This document shows positions 48,201 through 56,519 of a stretch of DNA of 64,000 nucleotides, in pieces (positions within the stretch are counted from its first letter, which is position 1; the number at the start of each line of letters is the position of its first letter). The stretch is from Gracilariopsis chorda (lineage: Eukaryota > Rhodophyta > Florideophyceae > Gracilariales > Gracilariaceae). The notes below the pieces were generated by a model that was not told the origin of the DNA, did no database searches, and worked only from the letters and a program-made list of their open reading frames with translations. A program made the position numbers and the translations under genes. The DNA lies in contig NBIV01000012.1 in NCBI GenBank assembly GCA_003194525.1, positions 62,001 to 126,000 on the forward strand. The letters are read 5' to 3'.

Positions 48201-49628
48201 CTACTTCTTGACCAGCGACATCATCAACATCTCCATCATACGTTCATGTCGCTTGGTCTCTTCCTGCCGAATTGCTCGCTCCTCTGCCCGCTGCGCCGCT
48301 CTTTCTTTCCTCTCTTTCTCTCGTTCGGCCTCCCGTCGAAGGCGCTCTTCACGCTGTTCCTGTCTCCATTTCTTTTCTTCCTCACGCTCTATAGATCTCA
48401 TCGCCTTGTCGTCGTCCCGCCTCGCCTGATCCTGCATCATCTGTAGCTTGTAAAGCTCAATCAGGTCAGCACTCGAGCTTTTTGGCGTCTCTTTTGCCCC
48501 CCTCTTACGCACGATAGGGCGTGCACTGGAAGGGCTCGGTGATTTTAGGGGGTTGTTCTCGAGCGCGCCGTCTGCTGAATGCAGTACTTCTGCGCCGCTA
48601 GGGCCGTCATCGAAAGGATTAGTCTCCGGCTCCTCGTCGCCTGAATCAAATGCACAAAGGATATCATCCGAATCTTCACCTTCCCCGATGTCCGCACGTT
48701 CTGTCATACTGTAACGAATACGTTTAGCTTTCTCAACATCTAGAGGAATGGTAGGATCCCCACTTGGGATCCTGCGGCGATGAAGAGAGGCAAATTTACG
48801 CTTCAAGCTGTCCACGGTGCGCTTATATTCGGGGTATCTTTCCGAATGAAGCCGGACGATATGGTCCCATTCCTCCTTAGTGAGCGGCAAATTTTCTTCT
48901 AGAAGCTCCAGTAAATTGTCTACTTCCTGCCTTGAAAATCCCGAGCCGCGCCCCCCACTCTTCTCGATCGTCTTCCACCTCTTACGAACTCCACCCACTA
49001 CCCTCGAAGCCGACTTTCGGCCACCTCTCTGCTGCCGTGCAGCAGCATGAGAGGGTACAGTTCTCGTCGTTGTGGCCTCGGAGAAAGTGGTGGAGAGGTT
49101 CCGGCGCGTTGGTGGGGATGCGCTAGTTGTAGCGGAATTGGGCGGAAAAGACGGCAATGTACCTTGCAGGTGAGGCATAAGCGTCTCGGAGGAAGGCTGG
49201 GATGGCGATGCGGAGCGAACTTGCGGCAGAGTCGTGACCGAAGGGCTTCGGTGACGTGACAAAGAAGCTTGTGTTTTTCCGGGGTTGCATTCCAAAGAGC
49301 GTTGTACGGAGAGCGGAGCCGGTATGAAAGGAGGAGAGGGAAGCGGTGGGGGCTCAGGAAAGCTCTCCGAAGGATCGTGGAGCGAAGGTTGTGCGTAGGC
49401 GGTAACTTGACCGGCGGGTGGGGCAGGGGCAAAATCCGCTTGGCCGGAAGAAGTCATTCTGCACGTGCGAGGAGGTGCCCGGCGGGAGGTAGTCGGTGTT
49501 GGAAGGGGGGTAGGCGAAGGTTGGTGGACACAGCTGGCACAAAAAGTGGCGAGTGGGAATTTGTGTACAGCACAAATCAACCTCGCACGTGGGCGAGCGC
49601 CAACCACGGAGAAAAAATGCGCATACAT
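48201..49628 (-). CDS. Myb/SANT-like partner protein of element B
   Basis: The protein has 475 residues from the first ATG; a start at Met58 (MTSSGQADF...) is also possible. The first 190 residues are Pro/Ser-rich and probably disordered. A basic patch RRGGRKSASRVV then precedes a trihelix SANT-type domain at about 225-300 (FSRQEVDNLLELLEENLP, EEWDHIVRLHSERYP, TVDSLKRKFASLHRR). An acidic GEGEDSDD stretch follows, and the last 110 residues are an Arg/Glu-rich coiled coil ending in MMEMLMMSLVKK. Such proteins accompany Harbinger transposases, bind the element ends and carry the transposase into the nucleus. It shares its whole layout with the broken copy in element A. Confidence 0.8.
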   Translation of the reverse strand: MYAHFFSVVGARPRARLICAVHKFPLATFCASCVHQPSPTPLPTPTTSRRAPPRTCRMTSSGQADFAPAPPAGQVTAYAQPSLHDPSESFPEPPPLPSPPFIPAPLSVQRSLECNPGKTQASLSRHRSPSVTTLPQVRSASPSQPSSETLMPHLQGTLPSFPPNSATTSASPPTRRNLSTTFSEATTTRTVPSHAAARQQRGGRKSASRVVGGVRKRWKTIEKSGGRGSGFSRQEVDNLLELLEENLPLTKEEWDHIVRLHSERYPEYKRTVDSLKRKFASLHRRRIPSGDPTIPLDVEKAKRIRYSMTERADIGEGEDSDDILCAFDSGDEEPETNPFDDGPSGAEVLHSADGALENNPLKSPSPSSARPIVRKRGAKETPKSSSADLIELYKLQMMQDQARRDDDKAMRSIEREEEKKWRQEQREERLRREAEREKERKERAAQRAEERAIRQEETKRHERMMEMLMMSLVKK

Positions 49629-49713
49629 ATTTGGGGTGATTTTGGCGCGAACAGCCCTCGAAATGCCGAAATGTGCAGCAGTAAATTGGAATTTGTGTAA
49701 TCAGGAAGCACCC

Positions 49714-50116
49714 ATTGTGGAACAAAAATCGTACAGCGCACAGTTGGTTCAAATAATGCAAGGCACAAGTGCCCTGTTTCGAGTATGCTGTGCACGTCAC
49801 GTGCATTCGCACTTCCTAGCTAGTGTTCGTGCATTGAATACCTCAAGCTAGCATGTGAGTCAGTTCAGAGAACAGTGTTTGCTGTTGCTTGGGTTTTGTA
49901 GCTTCTGCATCTGTAGGAAGCTCGACAATTGTTCCGATGACTCCTCATCGCCGTAGCTTTTAGGCGACTGAGCACATCCGTGTCAGAACTCTCTCGGCTG
50001 ATGGGCAGCTATAGGCTTACGTTAAGGAAGCAAACTCCAGAAACTCTCTGTGGAGCGAAAGATTCTCAACCTCGCATGGTACCAAGGGTATAGGCCCCTA
50101 CATCGCTCTAGAGTAC
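49714..50116. other. Short intergenic stretch before family member 3
   Basis: There is no gene. One perfect TACCAAGGGTA motif lies at 50080-50090, only 27 bp before the next start codon, and may be part of its promoter or leader. Confidence 0.5.
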
Positions 50117-50704
50117 ATGGCTTTCTTTCATGACGGTATGAAAATGAATGATCCCAGTGAACCAAGGTGTTCGTTTCAACAATATCTACCAGCAGGAAGC
50201 GTTCGTAAAAGACATGATCAACTAGAAACATTTCTTGATTATTCTATGCCAAGTCGCATCTCCCGTCCTTACGAACCTCCAAAGGTCTCGTCATACAAGC
50301 CAAAATATTCTCCACTGATGTTGATACCAGACGTGAAAACACGAGCCAGGGAACAGAATATGCGTTTACAGGAACAAATGGAAAGGATATATTGGAGACA
50401 AACTCAACACTATTTCTGCTCAAGACTGCAAGCAGTAGATTCCGTTCAGAGCTCTGTTGACGGTTACGACGCCAATGGGGTGTGGATGTTTCTCGCAATC
50501 GGCCTGATCATGGGTCTTGTGACGGGCTTTCCTTGTTTTCTTTTGCTTTGCTTCCAAGACAAGGTAAGGTTGCGCGGAGGACGGATAAACAGCTTTGTAA
50601 CAGGTGCATTCATTGGTGTTTTTGTGGCGAGTTTGACGATAAGTATCGCTGTGCTCAGTGCAATCACCCGGAATGGTGTATGCGCAACTATGGCGGCTGC
50701 ATAA
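50117..50704 (+). CDS. Two-helix hairpin membrane protein (family member 3)
   Basis: The protein has 195 residues from ATG. The N-terminal 110 residues are polar and probably cytosolic. They contain SSYKPKYSPLMLIPD followed by an Arg/Gln/Glu-rich helix (REQNMRLQEQMERI), both clearly shared with member 4 (51683). Helix 1 covers about 122-143 (WMFLAIGLIMGL...CFLLLCF). A basic loop (QDKVRLRGGRIN) leads to helix 2 at about 155-185, starting FVTGAFIGVF. The C-terminus is short (ITRNGVCATMAAA). Loop and helix 2 align with members 1 and 2 despite different N-termini. There is no signal peptide. The function is unknown; the layout suggests a small reentrant or hairpin membrane protein with a cytosolic adaptor-like N-terminus. 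Confidence 0.75.
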   Translation: MAFFHDGMKMNDPSEPRCSFQQYLPAGSVRKRHDQLETFLDYSMPSRISRPYEPPKVSSYKPKYSPLMLIPDVKTRAREQNMRLQEQMERIYWRQTQHYFCSRLQAVDSVQSSVDGYDANGVWMFLAIGLIMGLVTGFPCFLLLCFQDKVRLRGGRINSFVTGAFIGVFVASLTISIAVLSAITRNGVCATMAAA

Positions 50705-51207
50705 AATCATCCTGCTCAATGCATCTATTCGACGTACGTTTTGCCCAACTCCACTGAGAAGCTGTCTGTTTTATTTGACAACGGACCGAAGGCTTATCCA
50801 CGAAAAACTTACTGCATGTAGATCTGAGGTATGGACCGTAATTCCCATTCAGATGTCATGATAGAAACACTTTCATCGAAGACCGTTCTTGGAACATATG
50901 CCAACGTTGTTGGCAATGGTCCCTTTGCCTTACCCTATTTAGACTTACGGACGTATTTCCGTAAAGCAACACAATGACGTCCTGCAAACTTAATGAGAGT
51001 GGGTGACTAAAGACAGATGTATCTAAATAGCCTATTCACGGAGATACCTTCTCAGAGGTGCAGGTTGTAGTACACATGGCACATCATTTGATTTTCTCGG
51101 GTTGCCTTTTGCGTCGCCCCGTAAGTACTGAAGCTGTGGATAGATGAATATCTGTCAAGAGAGCCTGCTTTCCGTATGCACGATCTAGCATAAACTTCTT
51201 GAGCAGG

Positions 51208-51254
<47 letters not shown>

Positions 51255-51682
51255 TTATATGCGACGTACCAAGGGTACGAATGCAAAGAGAGATTGGAAT
51301 TTGCAGCATATTAATGAAATTCTTGTGCTTCTTTCTCTTTACGTCATGTCCGAATGGTTCGACATCAACCATGATTCTAAAGCAAGTTCTTCGTTTGCGT
51401 CAGAAGACGCTCAAAACCGGGAAGGCGAAGAGCAAGAAGGATTGAAGTCATAGCATCTATTCTCGAGTACAACGTTTTGCAATCCGAAGCAATCACTGGA
51501 GTGGTTACAGGCACTTCTGCTTTTGCTTCACTTCTTAAGTAGATTTTACTTCTGTTCTGATATACATCGCAACTAGAATACCCGTGAAACGACTTTTGTG
51601 CCCCAAGCAAACGGTTGCACCGCCCAGCAGAGATATAGGGAAGAAAGCACTTTAAGTATTGTTTTTGACAACTGAACGCAGC
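50705..51682. other. Intergenic stretch between family members 3 and 4
   Basis: It contains the (GA)n microsatellite at 51210-51250 and a perfect TACCAAGGGTA at 51267-51277. The open frame over the repeat (Arg-Glu runs) is a product of the repeat. Confidence 0.5.
51210..51250. repeat. (GA)n microsatellite, about 20 units
   Basis: Uninterrupted GA dinucleotide run of about 41 bases. The length is likely to vary between individuals. Confidence 0.95.
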
Positions 51683-52177
51683 ATGCAAGAAGTGTACGTA
51701 GCCGGACGAACATCATCATACAAACCACGGTTCAGACCCATCATGATCACCCCCAGAGAAAGCCGCGAACTTCGCGAAAAACAAAGGAGAAAGCTACAAA
51801 TTCGTCGGCACGCAGAACGGATCATCAATCCATCCACGCAAGAAAGAAGCTCCAACGAAACCGATGCGCACGTAGACGACGAGCAATGTATATTCTTTTC
51901 TGGGTTTGTTTTAAGCTTGTTTTTCGGGTTTGCTCCAATGCTACTTGTATGTTGTCACGAGCATTTTCAACTGCACCATCGACGCCTACAATTATTCGTG
52001 GGCGGTGTCTTTCTGGGAGCGCTCGTCAATTCTCTGGTGCTTGTGATTATCGCGGTAAAGTATGTGAAGCTGGATAGTGTGTGCATACTTGTGGCGGAAA
52101 CGACGCCGGCTTACTTGGATAAGGACGCGAGTATGTGGGATCACATGATTTCTAACACGTCACGTGGGCAACTATGA
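51683..52177 (+). CDS. Two-helix hairpin membrane protein (family member 4)
   Basis: The protein has 164 residues from the first ATG. The N-terminal part holds SSYKPRFRPIMITPRES and a basic helix (REKQRRKLQIRRHAERI), the same order as in member 3 (SSYKPKYSP..., REQNMRLQEQMERI). It is therefore a tandem paralogue about 1 kb downstream. Helix 1 covers about 72-93 (IFFSGFVLSLFFGF...LLVCC). The loop is His/Arg-rich (HEHFQLHHRRLQ), and helix 2 covers about 107-131, starting FVGGVFLGALVNSL. The C-terminus is about 30 polar residues (DKDASMWDHMIS...). The loop carries histidines where the other members carry Lys/Arg. The function is unknown. Confidence 0.75.
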   Translation: MQEVYVAGRTSSYKPRFRPIMITPRESRELREKQRRKLQIRRHAERIINPSTQERSSNETDAHVDDEQCIFFSGFVLSLFFGFAPMLLVCCHEHFQLHHRRLQLFVGGVFLGALVNSLVLVIIAVKYVKLDSVCILVAETTPAYLDKDASMWDHMISNTSRGQL

Positions 52178-52719
52178 ACGGTGGGCTTTCTGTGTGCTTC
52201 CACCGTAATGTCGGTGTGCCTTGGGGGTTGTTGAGCTGATGAATACAATATGTTGATCATCTCTGATCTACCCGAGAGTCAGTCATTCATACGTCGAAAC
52301 GGAGACCCCGAAAGCAGGTATCTGCCCTAAAGAAAGCCGGAAACAAAAGATGTATTCGAAACACGTCGCACGTCGTTTGCACTCACCCGATCTTTCTGCA
52401 GCCAACTACGCCCAGCCAGCGGATCAACGTCGATGATCTAACAAAAAGCCCCCGGAATAGCAATGCTATTCTGCAGGCAGAACGAATGCGGCCTCTTTCG
52501 AGAACGGAATGTCTCAGAGATACAAAATCACTGCAAAAAAAGTGCTCTACCACGCCAAGCGTATTCACAGCCACACATCGTTGACAAAAACCTCAATACC
52601 TCAAAACACGTCAGCTCGTTTAAATCGGCAGTCATCTACAAGGCCGCACGTCCAGTCGAGCAGAAGCCTGCCCCAGCGGAGCAGCATCTCCACCGAAACA
52701 AGCCACCGAGCAGAAGAAA
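52178..52719. other. Intergenic stretch before the zinc-finger gene
   Basis: There is no gene with recognisable content. Two overlapping plus-strand frames (52.46-52.82 kb) are Ser/His/Arg-rich and could hold an unrecognised 5' exon (for example a plastid presequence) of the next gene, but I see no convincing splice site pair. Confidence 0.4.
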
Positions 52720-53007
52720 ATGAACGCCATTCCACTTGCGTTCGACCAAATAACGTTCAATGTTTTCACGGCAAGCACTCTCGCACTAGGCGCAGCCTTC
52801 CTCGCATTCACGGGGAATAGAAAACCGACACCGTGCGACCGATGCGGCGGTTACGGAAGTTGGAATTGCGTAATATGCGATAGTAAGGGCTACATGTTTA
52901 ATGGCAGAGTGAAGAGCAAATGCAAAGCTTGTGTAGGTCGTGGAAAAAGGATATGTCGTCAATGCACCGGATCCGGCTGGAAGAAGCGTACCAACTTCAT
53001 AGGATAA
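52720..53007 (+). CDS. Small DnaJ-type zinc-finger protein (BSD2/PSA2-like)
   Basis: The protein has 95 residues. Residues 38-88 hold four CxxCxGxG-type repeats: CDRCGGYG, CVICDSKG, CKACVGRG and CRQCTGSG. This is the cysteine-rich zinc-binding domain of DnaJ without a J domain. Proteins with only this domain (BSD2, PSA2, LQY1 in plants) are plastid chaperones or thiol-active factors for Rubisco or photosystem assembly. Residues about 14-31 are hydrophobic (VFTASTLALGAAFLAFTG), suggesting a membrane anchor, a lumen-type signal, or the end of a presequence whose first part lies upstream. The second repeat is CVICDSKG (Ser-Lys before the last Gly), slightly off consensus. The gene is convergent with the transporter gene at 53245. 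Confidence 0.75.
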   Translation: MNAIPLAFDQITFNVFTASTLALGAAFLAFTGNRKPTPCDRCGGYGSWNCVICDSKGYMFNGRVKSKCKACVGRGKRICRQCTGSGWKKRTNFIG

Positions 53008-53244
53008 GACCAAGCCGTATACAACCGTTTCTCCGTCAGAACAAAAACCAAAGCAGCTGTCTCCCGTTATCCTTATCGTACGTACCGCGCTGTGATGACA
53101 GACCCACGGCCTTGTCATGTTGACCAGATGCAAAAGACAAAAAAGACATGGCAAGCGCCGATACAATGCATAGCTTCTGCGACAAACAGGCGTCACAAGG
53201 GAAACAAAAAACGGGGCGTTTTGGCAGGCAACCCTATCGCTTAT
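53008..53244. other. Convergent 3' intergenic region
   Basis: These 237 bp lie between two genes transcribed towards each other. They must hold both poly(A) signals, but I see no clear AATAAA in either direction. Confidence 0.4.
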
Positions 53245-54387
53245 CTAGCCTTCTGGACCCTCCAAATACGTAAACACTGCAAAGAACTCAAACAAGATAC
53301 CCGCAACAAGAGCAACCATGCGTTCCGAAATGCGACTGGCCACAAGAGTAGCAGCGCCAACAGCCATACCAGTACAGACCACATTAGCCAGCGTGGCGCC
53401 TCCAATAACAGCCACAACGTTGTTACTAGCCGCCAGTGCCATAGTAGCCACCATAGATCGGTCACACCACTCGGCCACAAAAATGAGTGAGCTCACTTTA
53501 GTTAGTACAGCGAGTGGATTTTGAATCTTTGCCACCGTAGCTTGCGCAACCATTTCTTCAGCATCTGCACGCTCGCCACCGACTCCTCCAGGCGTATTGG
53601 GCAAATTTCGGGACTGCATGATCATCTGCAATCCGAAGAACACAAACAAGGCAATGGACGAGTAATGTGTGACGGTGGCTGGTAAATATTGCATGAGTTG
53701 TCCCAGAAAGCACGCAACGAAAGTCATAACGGTAAGAGCGGCAAATGCGCCCACACACACCAAAAACGCATTATGCTTCATTGCCATCAACGCTGTAGCA
53801 AACATACTCTTGTCACCAAACTCGGACAGAAACACCATTCCAAACGACTCTGTAAACGGCTTCACAAAGGACGAAATGCGTTCCGGCAGTCGCGCCTTGA
53901 ACGGGAACGGGGGAATCGGCAAAGCTGGCGCGGATACTGTGGCAATGGTTGCACTAGGTGGCGTCATGGCACCGCGTGTAACGACGTACGACACCAGGGC
54001 AACAGCGAGAATACCGCCCATTCGGGCGAGCTTCAGAGTGAATGCATGTCGGCGACGCAGACGAGCAATCGTTCTCGCCGCGCGTGCCGCGAAGGCGAGG
54101 GTGCGACGAGCCGGGGTGAGCACGCATGACGGGAGAGCTGGACGTGTGAAGGACGGCTGTGTAACATGGACGGAGATCGGTTGCGATTCAGCTTGTCTCT
54201 GCTGCAAAAGACGGCGACGGAATGAACTCGAACCAAACCCGGTTTGAGCGCGAATGGATACAGGATGTACAACAAGCGTGACAGAGGGAGGGCGCTGTGT
54301 CAAGGATCGTCCGGTCCAGGCGGATCGGGCAGTGAGGGGGGCTACACCGGCGCGCACGAAGGCGGTGGACTGCGAGGAAAAGTGCAT
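53245..54387 (-). CDS. GDT1/UPF0016 family Mn/Ca transporter, plastid-type (PAM71-like)
   Basis: The protein has 380 residues from the ATG at 54387; the frame extends to 54495, but only with a non-ATG codon. Residues 1-130 are Ser/Arg/Thr-rich and lack acidic residues at the start, as in plastid transit peptides. Seven likely membrane helices follow. The two family signatures E-x-G-D-[KR]-[ST] appear as SEFGDKSMFATALMA (Glu189) and AEWCDRSMVATMALA (Glu306). In the second, Gly is replaced by Cys. GDT1 proteins exchange Mn2+/Ca2+ for H+; PAM71 and CMT1 supply Mn to photosystem II in chloroplasts, and Golgi members serve glycosylation. The presequence favours the plastid. It is probably transcribed from a TATA-like box at 54481-54491. 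Confidence 0.88.
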   Translation of the reverse strand: MHFSSQSTAFVRAGVAPLTARSAWTGRSLTQRPPSVTLVVHPVSIRAQTGFGSSSFRRRLLQQRQAESQPISVHVTQPSFTRPALPSCVLTPARRTLAFAARAARTIARLRRRHAFTLKLARMGGILAVALVSYVVTRGAMTPPSATIATVSAPALPIPPFPFKARLPERISSFVKPFTESFGMVFLSEFGDKSMFATALMAMKHNAFLVCVGAFAALTVMTFVACFLGQLMQYLPATVTHYSSIALFVFFGLQMIMQSRNLPNTPGGVGGERADAEEMVAQATVAKIQNPLAVLTKVSSLIFVAEWCDRSMVATMALAASNNVVAVIGGATLANVVCTGMAVGAATLVASRISERMVALVAGILFEFFAVFTYLEGPEG

Positions 54388-55295
54388 GTTAGCGAAAGAG
54401 AGCGACGGCGGGGTGGACGTCGACGAAGGGGGCGCGTCTGAGGTGTGGCGGCACGACGGGCGGCGGAGAAGCGAGTGCACATATATATCTACCAATGGTG
54501 CCCTTCGGTACGTGTAACTTTTTAACTATTATCTCCGCAGGAAGCTTTAGATGAGTTAACTTTATATGACGAGCAAACGAACCGGCGACGCACTGTTGCG
54601 GATCTGCTGCGAAATTTGAGCTGGTGGCGAGCAGCCACATGTGCCACGCGGCCAAAACGGCGCCGCTGCCAAGCGCGTGGCGACATGCCCTTTTCGTGCG
54701 GTCAGCGCGCGACGATCACCCGTGAATCGCGCGCCGTGCGTCCTTGCTGTCGCTGTAAGGACTTCAAGTGGACTACCAGAAAAATATACATTCGTTTATT
54801 GAGACGGAATGGGGCTGCTCTTATAAGCAAAAGCCAGCGCTTACTCGAAAGGGCGGTAGATAGCGCTCTTTCGCTGGAGTATACAATTAGGTGAACCTAC
54901 ACCGGCGTGGCAATGTTCATCCCTGCTGATACACTTGTGTACGTGTCATCTATCGCCATTATCACATCATTGCTCAACTATCTCAACAGCTCTACACCCC
55001 GCCCAGCTCGCTGCCGCCACAGTGGTGGACCAACGCGCAACCGCCGACTGGTGGCAGCCATGCGGCAGTGCGCCAACCGTCGCGTGTGTTCATCTCCGTC
55101 GAAACTCACACACCCACGTGATCTCAACGCGCTTTACAATGCCTAGATAGTACAATCAAACAAAAACGCACGCACGTCGCCAGCACCTCCGCATAAAAGA
55201 AAAAGGAAAAAGGTTCATGCAAAAGGCGTTCGAAAAAACAAGCACAACAACGTCGCACAGAAAGCAAGAGCAAAGCCACCCGTCAGGCAGTTCCA
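54388..55295. other. Intergenic region upstream of the GDT1-like gene
   Basis: It holds the GDT1-like promoter and the 3' end of the next minus-strand gene. Small frames near 54616-54894 show no recognisable content. No repeats were seen. Confidence 0.45.
54481..54491 (-). promoter_or_regulatory. TATA-like box of the GDT1-type gene
   Basis: ATATATATCT on the plus strand (AGATATATAT on the minus strand) lies about 95 bp upstream of the ATG at 54387. It also argues against a start codon at 54495, which would place this box inside the coding region. Confidence 0.5.
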
Positions 55296-56519
55296 TCACC
55301 CATCCCTGCCCTCAAACACCAGTTCTTCTTCCTGTTCGAAGCGCGCCCTCGCTTCGTGGCGCCCACCCTCGATTTCCGGGTCAATGAATTCCTGCACCTT
55401 TTCATCCTCTTCCTCTCTCTCTCTCAGGTCAATATCCGCACCCGCCTCCGCACTTCCTACAACATTACCTCCCCCCTGCACACCCTCCTTTTTCGCACTC
55501 AACGCACTTGATAGAGCGTCCACATAATCCTCACTCACGCTTACAGACCCTTCCACTGCAGAGGCGCCACCGCCTTTTGCTGCTGCTGTGGTCGCGCGCG
55601 CCGCTTTGAATGCGCGCACACCACTTGTCAGTTGCTCCGTAGCCTGCTTTCCTTCGGCTGTCACCACTTCCTCTTCCGTGTCCCGTTCGTACGGTGAACT
55701 GATAGCGGGAGGTGCCATTTCCACATCATCACCCACTTCCATTGCACCCACAGTGTTTCCTTCTATCGGCGTCGAGTCCAGCTGCACATCTCGTTGCTTC
55801 GCTGAGTCCTGTTCCCCAGCTGCAGCGTCCGCCACGTCTGCTGCCAGCGCTGCGCCCGCAGAGCTATCGCCAACACCGTCCGCCACAATATCGTCCTCGC
55901 CGTCTTCCTCAGGCGCAGTCAACAAGCGTCTCTCCTCGGGAGCCCATTCGATAGCCTCCACGTCATCTGGCAAGGGGTTAGAAGTCTCACAATTAAACGT
56001 GACCACCCTACAACTGGATCCATCGTTGGGCACCAGAATCATGGTACCGCCTTCCACACTTCCAGCAAGTCGCACTCGCGAATAGAACGCAGATTTGGAT
56101 CGACGCAGCGAATAGAACGAGTATTTCTTCAACAGTCGAAGTCCGATGTCGATCCCAAGAGCGTCGGTAGCTACATAAACAAACCAAAGATAAACGACGC
56201 CGTCCACATCACAGGATGCTAGAACATGCACTTCGTCTTTGGGGGTTGTGCGAAGAAACTCCAAGTCAACGATGTCTGCGGCGTGACCCTTGAGGGTTAG
56301 ACCCATGAAACGATCATGACGCTTTAAGGATACGGAGACGACGGCGCATGCTTTTGTGTTCTTATCGCGCACTACGAACGCGTAGATTGAAACGTTGGGG
56401 TTTTGAGCGGAACGACGCGTTACGGTACGGTCTGGTGCGGGAATTGTTATGACGGATGGTGTGGTGGATGGCTTGTTTGGTAGCAGACTTGTGGTTGCAC
56501 CGGTCATGGTGCCGACCAT
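55296..56519 (-). CDS. WD40-like protein with acidic tail, resembling the first part of EDC4/VARICOSE
   Basis: The protein has 407 residues from the first ATG. Residues about 40-195 resemble the first blades of the WD40 domain of the decapping scaffold EDC4/VARICOSE. A NVSIYAFVV...AVVSVSLKRHDR strand pair is followed by LKGHAADIVDLEF, ASCDVDGVVYLWFV and a MILVPNDGSSCRVVTF segment. EDC4 relatives have 'xAYAIR...VRVIS', 'LKGHTxxVxDLAF', 'LASxDxxGxVFxW' and a VxxLHxxxAxVW-type strand. The rest, about 200-407, is Ala/Glu/Asp-rich and probably disordered. EDC4 bridges DCP1-DCP2 and Xrn1 in cytoplasmic P-bodies. No coiled-coil C-terminal domain like that of EDC4 follows. The gene is head-to-head with the second WD40-like gene at 58545. 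The assignment is an inference from pattern. Confidence 0.6.
   Translation of the reverse strand: MVGTMTGATTSLLPNKPSTTPSVITIPAPDRTVTRRSAQNPNVSIYAFVVRDKNTKACAVVSVSLKRHDRFMGLTLKGHAADIVDLEFLRTTPKDEVHVLASCDVDGVVYLWFVYVATDALGIDIGLRLLKKYSFYSLRRSKSAFYSRVRLAGSVEGGTMILVPNDGSSCRVVTFNCETSNPLPDDVEAIEWAPEERRLLTAPEEDGEDDIVADGVGDSSAGAALAADVADAAAGEQDSAKQRDVQLDSTPIEGNTVGAMEVGDDVEMAPPAISSPYERDTEEEVVTAEGKQATEQLTSGVRAFKAARATTAAAKGGGASAVEGSVSVSEDYVDALSSALSAKKEGVQGGGNVVGSAEAGADIDLREREEEDEKVQEFIDPEIEGGRHEARARFEQEEELVFEGRDG

Larger units (their letters stand above)
46752..49713. mobile_element. PIF/Harbinger-like DNA transposon B (looks complete)
   Basis: This 2962 bp element has 16-bp terminal inverted repeats matching at 14 positions. 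The left end is GGGTTATTCCTGATTA (46752-46767), and the right end reversed is GGGTGCTTCCTGATTA (49713-49698). The 3-bp duplication ATT flanks it at 46749-46751 and 49714-49716. It holds an uninterrupted transposase gene (plus) and an uninterrupted SANT-like partner gene (minus), transcribed towards each other with 6 bp between stop codons. It inserted 12 bp beyond the right end of element C. Confidence 0.85.

Noticed and set aside
51199-51453. Frame with Arg-Glu repeats
   Set aside because: The repeat peptide is simply the (GA)n microsatellite; the rest has no recognisable content.
54388-54495. Longer start of the GDT1-like gene at 54495
   Set aside because: The codon is TTG, and a TATA-like box would lie inside the coding part.
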